A DNA stretch of 64,000 nt from Rugalucina vietnamica (lineage: Eukaryota > Mollusca > Bivalvia > Lucinida > Lucinidae), in contig OZ024879.1 in the NCBI GenBank assembly GCA_964017185.1, positions 45,264,883-45,328,882 on the forward strand. The letters run 5' to 3'. The notes under the pieces are model-generated. The model was not told the DNA's origin. It did not search any database and saw nothing but the letters and a program-made list of their open reading frames with translations. Made by a program: the position numbers and the translations under genes. Shown here one piece after another: positions 30,645 through 42,900 of the stretch. Every line of letters begins with the position of its first letter. The first letter of the stretch is position 1.

Positions 30645-31128
30645 GAGCCGCCGCATCCGAAAACCAAAAATCTGCATACTGGAGAAAACAAAGGCACAGA
30701 TCAGCTGTACAGTAACTGCACAGCTGATCAGCGCCTTTGTTTTCGCCACACGGTAGTACAATCCCTCTTCTTAAATCCAAACATCACGAAAACATGTCCG
30801 TGAAATGAATACCCCCTCATACCCCACTTTTATATAACAAAACTGTGGTATGCAGGGGTATACCTATTTTTCTTATTTTTGCTCCAAAGCATAGATTGTG
30901 GGTACTCGTTAGAACCGCCAATCTACGTTTTGAGCAAAAATAAGAAAAATATCAAACTTTTTCAGCTGAAAATTTTCTATTTTTAAAGCTCAAAAAATCT
31001 CTGTTTATTGCATGGGCAAGTTTTCGTGATGAATTTGAAGCTTCTAGGCTTCATCTGTTACTGTACATGCCGGTTTGTATCAGACCTGGTCGGAAACTCT
31101 GAAGACCGGTTTTCGCGCGTCGCGGTTC
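30645..31128 (+). mobile_element. GAGCC MITE, copy 22, split by a palindromic MITE
   Basis: Left part 30645-30780, right part from about 31041; the break falls within 'TTAAATCC(G)AAATTTCAAG'. The palindromic MITE 30781-31040 fills it, so the GAGCC copy is older. Confidence 0.8.
30781..31040. mobile_element. palindromic MITE, copy 9, inside GAGCC copy 22
   Basis: Ends CATCACGAAAAC / GTTTTCGTGATG are perfectly inverted. Confidence 0.85.
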
Positions 31129-31774
31129 ACATGATGTTTACATAATTGTTTGGCTAGCTATTTAGGTGTGGGGGCACAGCTTAGAGACTGGGAGGGGGAG
31201 GGGCATAATTAGTCTGCTTTAACCAGTTAACGTGTTTCTCGTGGTTGTAGCTTTCACAATAGGGTTCCAGTTATATTCAGGGGTCGTACAATTTAAAGTC
31301 CAAATGTATGCCTACATGTATTACCTTGAAACTGGACAAATATGCAATATTAATGATATTTGCATCTCAAAATGGAAAATGTCACACTTGAAAGCATATA
31401 ATTTAACAAACAAAATACTTCATAGCGTACCTGTTTACAAAAATCCAACATTTACACTCGTTAAAACCTTCATCTATATGTATGAGCCTAAAGATACGAG
31501 CTGCAATCAAGCAGTGAATTTTGAATAAATTAATGAAATTTTAGACACAAAAGTAAATACACACAAGACACAACTGAACTAATTTAAGCTCACGCATGAT
31601 TAAAAGCGTATAACAGAAAAACTAAAGGTTAAAGTGTTATGTGCATGGTATAGTAATTTTCATGTACCGAAATACTCATAAAAGTATGACTTGCGAAAAA
31701 TCGTTTGAAGAAAAAGTATACGAAAGTTAAATATAAATTTTATGCAGTAAAGACGGAATTACAGAAACGATGGA

Positions 31775-32080
31775 AATAGTTTGTTTGTTTGAATTGATGC
31801 TTTACGTTCCAGTCAACAGCTCAGGTCATGTCGGGACGTTGCCTCCACTATATGAGACTTTGACCCAAAATGAGGAGGCCATGACATCCAACAAGTGCTT
31901 AAAATATAAGCATCCAACAAAGCCAAAAAGGCTTAGTTTGACTTGAAACCACTTTTCCTGGGGAAGCTCAGACCTGAGCGGTTAACCAGTAATCAGATGG
32001 TCAATCAGCAGCGAACAAGCTTTCTCTGGAGGCACAAGCAGCCCGTCTATTTCTTTAGGCCACAATGGGCGGGGGCCCGA
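31775..32080 (-). mobile_element. SINE-like repeat ending GACGTTAAGCATCAATTCAA, copy 1
   Basis: Plus strand TTTGTTTGAATTGATGCTTT begins it; the body has GTCAACAGCTCAGGTCATG and CTCAGACCTGAGCGGTTAAC. Related copies lie at 1515-2085, 18755-18960 and 62600-62855. Confidence 0.65.
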
Positions 32081-32597
32081 TAGAAATAGTGTAAAAAATT
32101 TACAAATTCGGCCCTTAAGTACAGAGAATAAATCACTTTATGTGGACAAAATTATAGGGGCAGCGCAACCAGTGGCAACTATTACAGTAAGGAGATCTAT
32201 GGCTTAGATGTTAGAAGTCCCTAAATGTCAGATTTGGGAAGACGAAATTTTGATGTTATGACTATTGGGCTGAATTTAACATTTATAGGTGAAGAAATAT
32301 ATACACTTTCGTTTACAAAACAGTTTGGCTGATTTAACAGAATCCAGATAATGCAACTAAATATTTTCACAACCCACCCCATCTTTGGGACAAATGAACC
32401 ATTAGACTTTGAACTGATTTGCATTTGTTTGTCAACAGCACTTTTTAAGCAAATAAATATGGGCTCGTTTGTTATATGAATACTGAACAATATCCACACA
32501 TTGGTTGTCTATTGTTTTGTAATTTTAATTTTATTTTGAAAGAAATGTTAGCATAGTACATAAGATCTTTAATTTACAATCTTATAGTTTAATTCTA

Positions 32598-32700
32598 GGT
32601 GTGTTCCCCCCGGGACCCAGCATGCCCTTTCGCCAGTTTATGTGTTTTTCTCATTCATACAACATATCAAAGTAGCATCCTGGGTCTAGGGGGGAACAGG
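32598..32700. repeat. palindromic repeat GTTCCCCCCGGGACCCAG
   Basis: GTTCCCCCCGGGACCCAG and its partner CTGGGTCTAGGGGGGAAC enclose about 70 bp. Confidence 0.65.
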
Positions 32701-33303
32701 GTCAGCGAGGCGAAAATGTATAATTTCCTGAAATTTTCCCTGAACTAAAATAAGCACAGTTGTTATGGACAATTTTAAAGACATCAACTGTAGAATTGTA
32801 AACATTCATGGTCGTATTTCTTGTCAAACCGGTGACAGGGTGAGCATATTTAGGTCATGTAGATGTATTTATAGAGATACAGTACATGTTCAAAAGTAAA
32901 TTTGCTTTCAATCTATGCGTATTGCATTAATGCTTAGAAATGTGAATTCCAAATTTTATGTTAAAATTGACATAAATTATGTCATTGACAATTAAAATAT
33001 GCAAGAACACAATAATATTAAGAAACTAGACATTTTCGTCTTTGAAAGAGACATATTTGACATTTAGGGACTATCCCAATCTAAGGCATAGATGTCCTTT
33101 CTAGGTAATTTTAGGTTTACTGTTGCATTACGAGATCTTTAACCTGCCTGTTGTTGTTCCACCTGAGATATGAGACCAAGAAGATAATGCACGTTTGCCG
33201 TTTGTTAATCTAGGAACCATCTGCTCCCCCCCAAACCCCAACCCCCACCCCCCACCCCGCCTCCTCCCACACACAACCATATCGAACAGTTAATTTTCCA
33301 CTG

Positions 33304-33537
33304 AGGCGGCCCCCGTGGCCGAGTGGTTAAGAGCGCTGACATTTCATTACCGCACTTAACCATTCGATCATCTCACCGCTGTGACTGGTGTGGGTTCGAG
33401 CCCCGCTCTGGCCACATGTGAGACAAGCCAAGTTCTGCTTGCGGGTGTGTCAGGTGTTTTTTCTCGGGGTTCTCCCGTTTTCGCCCCACCTACCTCATAT
33501 GAGCTGAAATAATCTTGAAAGGGACGTAAAACTGAAT

Positions 33538-33579
<42 letters not shown>
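33304..33579 (+). mobile_element. tRNA(Ser/Leu)-type SINE with poly(A)
   Basis: Head CCCCGTGGCCGAGTGGTTAA with a long variable arm and GGGTTCGAGCCCCGCTCTGG, body, then GAAAGGGACGTAAAACTGAA and about 39 A (33541-33579). Confidence 0.8.
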
Positions 33580-33582
<3 letters not shown>

Positions 33583-33641
33583 ACTGATTTAATTAGTTAA
33601 TTAGAAACTGGTCAACTAGTCCAAGTGAAGTCATTATATAT

Positions 33642-33879
33642 GAGCCACCTCGTGGAAAAAAACAACAATGTGGTTTCCGAACAGGTCTGACATAAACCGG
33701 CATGTGCAGCTACAGAAGCAGGCTAGAAGCTTGAAATTTCGGATTTAAGAAGAAGTGGAAGTGTACTATCCGTGTAGCGAAAACAAAGGCGCTGATCAGC
33801 TTCGCGGTTACCGCGAAGCTGATCTGCGTCTTTGTTTTCGCATATGCAGATTGCGGTTGGTTTTCCCATGGGGCGGCTC
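33642..33879 (-). mobile_element. GAGCC MITE, copy 23
   Basis: Full length, ATAT target duplication. Confidence 0.9.
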
Positions 33880-33926
33880 ATATCGCTGTGACCCCAGGGG
33901 GGGCCTTCAAATAAAGAAAAATGTAA

Positions 33927-33927
<1 letters not shown>

Positions 33928-33980
<53 letters not shown>

Positions 33981-34013
33981 AAATAAAATAAAAAAAAAAA
34001 AAAAAAAAAAAAA
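33928..34013. repeat. (AAT)n / poly(A) microsatellite
   Basis: About 14 AAT units grading into AAATA and poly(A). Confidence 0.95.
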
Positions 34014-34234
34014 TGTTTCACTTACTATATAAAGTTCTGTGTCCTTTTCAATTGTATAATTGTGTATTCAGTTGATATTATACACTGTATATATAGTTTC
34101 TATACATTTGTGATACAAAATAACGCCGTTCATTCACGGCTAAGTAATTCACGGTAATTGATGTGTAGCATGACAATTTTATTTTTATTTCCTTTTTACA
34201 CAGCATAAAGGTCAGCGATTAAAACTCTCTTATT

Positions 34235-34468
34235 TGAGCCACCACATGGGAAAACCAACAATCTGCATAGGCGAAAACAAAGGCGCAGATCAGCTTCGCA
34301 GTAACTGCGAAGCTGATCAGCGCCTTTGTTTTCGCTACTCGGATAGTACAATTCCTCTTCTACTGAAATCCGAAATTTCAAGCTTCTAGCTCTTTTCTGT
34401 GCTTGTACAGGTCGTTTTGTGTCGGACCTGTTCGGAAACCCGTTGTTGGTTTTCCCACGAGGCGGCTC
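34235..34468 (+). mobile_element. GAGCC MITE, copy 24
   Basis: Full length with core TTCGCAGTAACTGCGAA; flanks ATTT and ATAT differ. Confidence 0.88.
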
Positions 34469-34539
34469 ATATTTGTTTGGCTTAAAGCCTGGTTAATATT
34501 GTTATTAACACATTGCCAGTCAAAATAACATACCATCGT

Positions 34540-34760
34540 TTATTTGTATTGAGGTTTAACGCCATAATCAACAATTTTTCAGTCATGTGATGATGTCAGG
34601 ACTGAGCCACCGTTTCCTGGATATTAATCAATACTCCGGGGAGTTGATGTGTTTTTTAACATAAGGAAACAAGACGGTACCCCATGAGGGGATCGAACCC
34701 AGGACCTCCCGATTCGGTGTACGATGTTCTACTCTACCACAAGCTACAATGCTCCCCTTA
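34540..34760 (-). mobile_element. tRNA-derived SINE, minus strand
   Basis: Minus-strand head TAGCTTGTGGTAGAGTAGAA with CCTGGGTTCGATCCCCTC; tail side has TTTAACGCCATAATC on the plus strand. Confidence 0.65.
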
Positions 34761-34837
34761 AATGTGATTTTTCTTCATAAGAAAAATAGAGCTGACCCTT
34801 GATACAGTCGAGAGGGTCCACGTTTGAGTCCATGATA

Positions 34838-35092
34838 TGTATACCCCTAGAACCCCGATTTTAAATAGTAAAATTAAACTGGGTAAGAATGGGTCTACAG
34901 TTTTTTCTAATTTTGATCAACAACATAGATTGTGGGCACTCGTGAGAACCGCCTCGCCGCAGAGGCGGTTACCGCCTCGCCGCAGAGGCCGGTTCTAACG
35001 TGTAACCACAATATATGGTGAGGCGGTTCTAACGACTGCCCACAATCTATGTTTTGAGAAAATTATAAAAAAATATCAGAATTTTTCTAATG

Positions 35093-35190
<98 letters not shown>

Positions 35191-35212
35191 CATGGGTAAG
35201 TTTTCGCAATGG
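34838..35212. mobile_element. palindromic MITE, copy 10, with (TA)n expansion
   Basis: The centre (CGCCTCGCCGCAGAGGCGG) is reiterated three times, and the right arm holds a ~95-bp (TA)n run at 35092-35188. Confidence 0.85.
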
Positions 35213-35551
35213 CATACAGTGGCCAGTCTCATCTACACCCATACAGTCGTATCACCAACATTTTTTAGTCAAACAAACCAATTTTCATTCAATACAAGTC
35301 TATAACAGTGTATAATTAAGGATGACAAATAAAAATTGTAAAAAAAGTTATTCTAAAATATTATTATTTGCATTAAACAGCATAAGCACAAAAACTATAA
35401 CAAAATATTTCGATTTTTATTATTGACAATAAATAATTATATGAGACCTTATTCTAAATAAAGTATTTGTATTCTTCACGGTGGTATAAATTTAGACTTA
35501 ACATCCGGCACAGTTGTACGTCTTATGCCGGCCAAATATCATTGCCAAAAA

Positions 35552-35652
35552 CCCAGCGGGCACATGACGTCAAAATGACGTCATGTCAACGTCGATGCGA
35601 CGTCATCATCGACGTCGATCTGACGTCATTTTGACGTCATGTGCCTGCTGGG
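35552..35652. mobile_element. CCCAGCGGGCACATGACGTC palindrome, copy 2
   Basis: 101 bp, palindromic; several TGACGTCA octamers; ends CCCAGCGGGCACATGACGTC / GACGTCATGTGCCTGCTGGG. Confidence 0.85.
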
Positions 35653-35775
35653 AAAGATTCAGGACAAATGCTAGTAAAGCCCACCGAGGCAGGTTACTTT
35701 GACTTCGCCATTAAAGGAAATGGGAAGAGGAAAATGACTAAAATATTTAAATTAAAAGTTATTCGCGAAAGAAAT

Positions 35776-36009
35776 GAGCCGCCGCATGAGAAAACCAACA
35801 ATCTGCATATGCGAAAACAAAGACGCAGATCAGCTTCGCGGTAACCGCGAAGCTGATCAGCGCCTTTATTTTCGCCACTCGGATAGTACAATTCCTCTTC
35901 TACTTAAATTCGAAATATCAAGCTTCTAGCTCTTTTCTGTGCTTGTACAGACCGGTTTGTGTCGGACCTGTTCGGAAACCACATTGATGGTTTTCCCACG
36001 AGGTGGCTC
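35776..36009 (+). mobile_element. GAGCC MITE, copy 25
   Basis: Full length, AAAT target duplication. Confidence 0.9.
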
Positions 36010-36127
36010 AAATGTGGCTCTCGTAGCGGTCAATATTCGCTTCAGCACAAAGCGGATCGATCGAGCCATCACGCCACACCTTGCCGGGATAAAATGAGAC
36101 GAAATGCAACATATAAAAATAAAGCTT

Positions 36128-36343
36128 GAGCCGCCACATGAAAACTAACAATCTGCATCAGTATGCGAAAACAAAGACGTAGCCATGATCACAAACACAC
36201 TGATCAGCGCCTTTGTTTTCGCTACGGCTCTCTTTTCTAAATCTGAAATCTCCTTCTTTAACTTATTCTCTGTGCTTGAACAGCCTGGTTTGTGTCGGAC
36301 CTGTCCGGAAACCTAAACTGTTTGTTTTCTTATGCGAAGGCTC
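36128..36343 (+). mobile_element. GAGCC MITE, copy 26 (core destroyed)
   Basis: Ends and distal part are recognisable; the hairpin is replaced by 'tagccatgatcacaaacac'. Lies about 340 bp below the SLCO-B stop. Confidence 0.75.
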
Positions 36344-36686
36344 ACATGTAATAATAATAGACCCTGTTAATGTGAGAATAACAATAAATATGCTCATGGT
36401 CAGATCAATCAGTTTGGTGGCTAACACTGTGTCTTACTTCGGTACTCCGTTTCACTACATGACTGCGGAACGTCGACGAGATCCTGGCATGCCAGGTTTC
36501 AAATAAACAACTTGGAGGTTTAATCTCAGAAACTTTCTTTGAAACATGTATATATATGTGTGTCTACACTCAATGATGAACCCTGTATGAAAGTCCGAAC
36601 TGTATATGACACAGTCTTCTGTATAAGACTGCACCCCATGGGATTATGGGATTGCACTTTATGGGACACCTTCTAAAGCCTTTGGC

Positions 36687-36985
36687 CTACCCCTTCGCGT
36701 CATCTGAAAGCACAGTAACAGCGGACCGAACCGAATCTGTCCGAATAGTTCCATCCTTTACAACATATTGCACGCCCTGCTCCGTGGGCGGCTTGTATGT
36801 CTGGTGCGCTATCACGAAAAATATTATAGAGACAATCTTAAAAGACACAATGAGCACAAAGAAATTCAGACTTAAATTCGTATTATCATAAATCCAACAG
36901 GACGCATGTTCGCCACATTTTTCCCGCCAAATAATGCAGGTGCTGTCAATAATGGCGCCGAACATGATTGGACCTGGAACGGTTC
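36687..36985 (-). CDS. SLCO-B coding exon 11 (TM12, C-terminus, stop)
   Basis: 299 bp, phase 1 to the stop TAG at 36687-36689. Encodes TVPGPIMFGAIIDSTCIIWR, EKCGEHASCWIYDNTNLSLN and a hydrophobic TM, then a charged tail ending SDDAKG. 'P.PI.FG..ID..C..W...CG..G.C..YD' is the canonical last OATP exon. Confidence 0.92.
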
Positions 36986-39900
36986 CTGAAAGCGGAAAAG
37001 GAAATGTTTAGGCCTTGTGACAGCAAAGATTTTTTTCATCATTAGAGTAATGTTTTAAGGATTTTAGAAACACTACAAGACATTGGGTTATTGACAGACT
37101 GAATTTATAACGGGTCACTGTTGGAATGGCCTCTTCAAACAATAAAGAAAATATAAAAAAAATGTATCATCATTTGGATTCGTCTCATGTACATTTTCTT
37201 CTAGGGAAAAATAGCAAGAATATGCAAGAAACATCTGTTAGAAATGTATTTTGTCCTGGTACTTGGAATAAGCTATGGCACTCCCCGGGATTTCATTTCA
37301 ACGTTTAAACGTTTATATTGATACGTACCTAAAAGTCTAACAATGAACCATTTTAATCCAAGTCCCAATGTTCTCTGGCTGTCATGAATGCATCTGAAAT
37401 AATCAGCAGCAAACTTTACATTACGAAAACTTGCCCGTGCAATAAACAGAGATTATTTGAGCTATAAAAAATGAAAATTTTCAGCTGATTTTTTTCTTAT
37501 TTTTCTTATTGTGCTCCAAAACATAGATTGTGGGTACTCGTTAGAACCGCCTCGCCGAGGCGGTTCTAACGTGTACCCACAATCTAAGTTTTGGAGCAAA
37601 AATAAGAAAAATAGTTATTCCCCTGCAAACCCTAGTTTTCCTATATAAAAGTGGGGTTTAAGGGGGTACTATTCATTGCCTGGACATGTTTTCCTGATGG
37701 TGTTATCTCTAAATGCACCAAAAGTGTTGTAAAAGCAAAATCAAGCCATGGTTTACACCAGCGCTGTAATGATATGAACATATTCGGTTTTCCTTTGTAG
37801 ATATATCATACAGAAGGCATCAAATAAAATTGTTGTTGCTTTTTCTCTTATGAAGGAACACAAAACGTTTCACGGTCATATTTTTAAGTTGAAATACTGA
37901 TTACATTGTAGATCACTTTGTTTTAAAAAGTAACGTAAGTAACAAACCAAGTCACATACCAAAACTTTAATATAATGTATAAGACATACCTTAGTGTTGC
38001 GGCAACAGCCGGAGGTGACGGCGTAAACAAGAGAAATATGGATATAAATACAAGTGGTAGGAATATGTAGAGTTTGTCACACCCTGAACCACATTTCCCC
38101 ACCGTTACCGTGGTTACGTTGTTACCCTGAGATTGGTTTACACAGGAACAGTCACTGTAGACCTGCAAGAAAGTATACATACGTGTGATATACGTTATGT
38201 TTCGAAAGAAGATCGATATGAGGAAGGTAACGTATGTAACGAATAAAGGCAGCAGTTTTTACAATGAACCTGAAAAAATCATGTCCATATGAAAAATGAC
38301 GTTAGCCATAAAACAGCGCATGATTACTCGTAGAAAACAAGCTTCAAATTGGTTTTTAGGGATATAAAAATGGTCATATAAACGTCATTCAACGTTTTAA
38401 TGCAAAATTTAACGTAAATCGTTTACATGCTTCAGGATAAATTAAAATTTAGCTGTGATAGTTTGGTCATTAGCTATATTTCGGGTATTGCATTTTATTG
38501 GTATTGGGATACGGACTACTTGTCCAACGGAAATAGTATAAACCACTGATTTAATATGTAACGAAAGTAACGTATAGGTTTAAAGTAACGTAAGCAACAT
38601 GACAAACTACGAGTACATACCATCCCTTCTTTATCATGAGACTGGCACCCCGCGTGACATGGTGAAAAATATTGCACACCGGAAACAGTATCACAGACCG
38701 GTTCGTACAATTCTGTATGACATTTACATGCTGCATTACAATCTGACGTCAGGCCTGGTAATGGCGATGAGCTGAAACAATATAACAAATACGGTAGCTT
38801 TAATTGGCCATGGTATATACAAAGTACGGTTCTAGAGATTATAGCTTTGAAAATGTGAACGAACGGACGACAGATGCCAAAGCATGCCTATACTATAAGC
38901 TGACCAAGTGAGCTACAACCACACAACATTTGGCATTGATTTATAATTTGTTTGTACTGTTTGATGTTATGTTTATTTGTCTGTTTTGTTAATGACTATC
39001 CTAGGTTACTGATATTGTAATGTCGGGACGTTGCCTCTATTTTATGCGACCTATCTAACGCAATCCAAAATGTGCTTCAAATATAACCACCCAAGTAAAA
39101 ACCCGAGGCTTGTATGTATGGATTTGTTGTCTAAACCCAGTTTCTTCGACATGTTTAGAATTTGTTACATGTACAATATGTCAGAGGGTTAGTTAATGGG
39201 TGATATAGCGGAGCTGCTTAGTGAGCAAATCTGAGGGAATACTTCAGTTGATGATACAAGCATGAAATTTACACCATATGTTCTCCAAATAATGCAGATT
39301 ACAAAATGATTCCTGGCCACTTCGAATTCGGCCATTTTCAAGATGGCCGCCAAAAACCAAAATGGCCGACATATTTAAGAGGGCTGGTGTAAATGATTGA
39401 TCATTACTCACATTCTGATGATCACAGAACAACAATTTTGAATCCAAATTACAGCTACGGCATTGTCCTTTTGTATAAAGTTCAAAAATGCAAAAAAGCT
39501 AATTTGCATATTCATGAATATTAATGAATTTCTCCATTTTAGCTAAAATCAGTAGCAAAAATGTTGGAAATTGACAATTTCACATGTTTTCTCAGTTTTA
39601 AATGTCATAACTGATGCCTTAGTCAGATTGAGCCTTTTGTTCAACTTTATAATTGTTTTCATTAGGTATCCAGGTGAGCATTAGAATTTTCATTAATATT
39701 CATGATTTTTAAGAAATGATACAGACAATTCAGTTTCGACTTTTTAACAGAATTTTGGACTGTACGTCTACTGGTTAAGTAAAACATTCAGCTATAACAG
39801 TACATATATTAAATAATGTCTATCGGTCACTGAGAAACAATATCACTATCGAGATTCTGTGTAAGAATCATTTGTGTACAAGACGGTGACGTCACACAGT

Positions 39901-42900
39901 TAAATTTCACAGTTCTGACTGGACCTAAGTTCGGAAAATATGTGGTGACCCTCACTTTTAAGTTATATTCGAAATATTCTATCATATGCAGCATACATAC
40001 TTGATTCTATAACTGCAAAAAACTACTTTCAATAACCTTTTTCTCGTCGCTGAGAACACTTCGATAACTTTATTGTCGCGAAGTGGTCTAAATATAGACA
40101 AAAGATATAACACATTGCTAATTCTAACACATCTTGCCTACATAAAACCGTTTTATGCACAACACTTCACTGAAGAATAAGCGTGGCATTACTTTGCGCC
40201 ATTTCGATATCATTTGTGATGTCATCTATCATATCCCATCAAGCACCAATAGATGATGTAATGTCGTTTAAACGCATAACAAATGTAATGAATCATTTAT
40301 TAAGGGTATAAAACAGAACAAACAAACAAATGTAATGAATGTATGCAAATATCCGCATTACAGTCAAATACTTGGCGGGAAATCTGCAATGCAATAGTTT
40401 CAGCGACATTTGCTCTGTTTACTGTGTGTTAGAAACCAAATAGATCCGCGCTCGTGATTTGATCTTCTTTACTGTGAATTATTTCTCAACAATATACTGC
40501 TAGAGCTGATCTATTTCTAGCAAAAATGCCCACAATACGCTGCATATGATAGAATATATGGAAACCATTGTTCTTTAATTATTAAACATGAGCAAAGCAA
40601 TATGTGATTTCCAAAGTTATGTGCAGTTCGAACATGCTCTCTATCGCATGGTATCTACACAATGATAGTAAACACAGACTTCCCGACACTCAATATGAAA
40701 TGTTTGTGAAGGACATGGCAAGCAACCAGAAGCCCTCGTTTAGTGAGCCCGTCATAAAGAACAAGCTTCCTCTTTTCAGAAGGAAAGTTTAACCCGACCA
40801 ATCATCAGGCAAGTGAAAGCTTGACTGTTTGAAAGATGGCTGTATACTATTTTCGAGGCTATTGATCTCATGCCAAATTGTAGGAATTTTTACAATATGT
40901 AAATCAAAACTGTCCTCTGTCATTTCACAGATGGCATGTTGTACTCCTGAACAAAGTCAGGGACAACTTCTTGACACCCTTGTGCAAGGAACAAATACAA
41001 CTGATGAACAGCCAAATGCATACACTGATTGATGTGACTGCCCGGAGCAGCAAAACCTTGGATGATTATGCCACTGAGCTGATCGTACCTCACATTGAAT
41101 CCTATGCTCTATGCCCAGAAACACTCCAGAGTTGATATTGTTTTTATACTTATCGCCAGGATAGTTTGAAGGGCGAGTTCTGACAGAAACTAGGATCAAG
41201 AGTTCGTGGAAAGTAACTGTTAACAGTGTCAAAAAAGATACAATTGTTTGCAATATAGAAATCAACAGATAAAAATGAAACTGAGATCCTTTAAGAGTAA
41301 TGAACATATTAATGAGAAAGGGGATGGACCAAACTATGGTTTCGGCTACTCAAGCCTCGTCAAAGACCCTTTAGATTTGACAAAAATGAAATAATTATTA
41401 ATAAGTAATTATTGTATTTTTGCACCATTTTACTGAGTAGTAGGTACAAAGACTAGAATTATCCAAATGGGGCCAAATATATTAAATGTAGGTTAGAAAA
41501 TGTATCTAAACCAATAATATTTTTCTTGATTTCTCAGAACGTCCTCGCTGATCTCAAAAAGACAAAAAGATAAATATAATGTATACTAAAGATAACTTTT
41601 AGGGCCGCCATGACACAACATCAGCAGCAGGAATAGTAAATAACAATTACAGTCCAACCTGTCTTAAGCAAGCGGCCAAGGGAAACACTAAAATCGCTTG
41701 CTTAAAACAGGTGCTTGCTAAATAGAGGTTATGTTCTGACACTGGGGTTGGCCATAGCGTACACATCTCTTATAAAATTTTTGTGCATTTTTTCTTCTCT
41801 GAACCATGAATCTGGCATATGGTTTCAACTATAAAACTGGGCAATAAAGTGTTCCTGATGCTGCAGCTCACTGCAGGGGGTGTGTAATTAGCTGATCATG
41901 TCAGATACAAAAGTATTTTCATCAAGGTGCAAGATCGTTAATATTTCATGTAGAAAACGGATTAAAAATGCTATGTTATTCAAAAAATTCTGATTATTAT
42001 GAATTTTTACTTTGTTTTTGTCTAAAATGTACAATTAAATATTTTGATTTTTATACAGATATATCAATTATCAACAGATAATTAATCACGAGATAACCAT
42101 ACGAAAATGTGCATAATGACCGCAGTAGCACTGGGGGAGCTAATTATTTTATTACCTTATAATTTGCACTATCTGTACCCGAGATACCTTTCATCTCAGG
42201 CAGAGTGAAAGGTATCTAGGGGTCCAAAACAATAAGACATGTGTACGCCATGGCATTCCAACCAAACCATGTTGGCTAGAAATAAATAATAGCACAGCTC
42301 TGTCTACAGAATTAAAAATGCATAGGAACTGCAAACTCATACAGCCAAGAAGCACAGTCATCTGCATTAGCTCTTGGTATGGGTTTCCTCTATTAAAAGT
42401 GGTAGCACATTGTGAAAATGTTCCAAGAGGTATAAATCATCAATAATTTGGCCTTTTTGAGAGAGCAGTTTTTTCTCAGTAAGTATTATTTAATAAGAAA
42501 ATTTATATCAAATTAAAATCAACAGTTGAGATGTTTGTTTGCTTTGATTGAAAAGTAAAACATAAAGGGATGGAACTGACAGAGAAAAGATAAAATCTTT
42601 ATGGAAAGGTGTTGCAAATGAATGCATAGTCTGTTACTACTGTTATTGTTCTGTCGGTGGTAATTGTCACTATGTCCTCCCTGACAAGTTGTCTAGGATT
42701 ATCTTTTGAGACAATAAACAATGAATTATGGCATCTGGAAGGTGTGAAGACAATTTTGACACCAGACAGAGAATAAATACCCATGTCAAAATACTTTTTT
42801 TTATTTAATCGATGAAATTAGTGGCTGCTTAAGGCCAAAATTGGGATAGAAACTAGTGGCCTCTGGCCACATAAGACAGGTGCTTGCTTAATAGAGGTTT

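Larger units (their letters stand above)
25105..36686. other. intergenic region between the two SLCO genes
   Basis: Holds GAGCC, palindromic, foldback and GCTCAGCTGAGC elements and SINEs, all listed separately. The remaining unique pieces (27120-27500, 27620-28050, 31150-31770, 32090-32590, 32710-33300) are AT-rich with no convincing exon. The SLCO-A promoter must lie near its right-hand start, but no TATA box stood out. Confidence 0.6.

Noticed and set aside
31232-31528. 98-codon frame in the intergenic region
   Set aside because: No motif, no splice context, composition like the surrounding AT-rich DNA.
33304-33420. tRNA-Ser/Leu-like cloverleaf
   Set aside because: The extended body and poly(A) tail mark it as a SINE; the same holds for 2193 and 15858.
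35090-35305. Open frame with alternating Ile-Tyr
   Set aside because: Translation of the (TA)n microsatellite.
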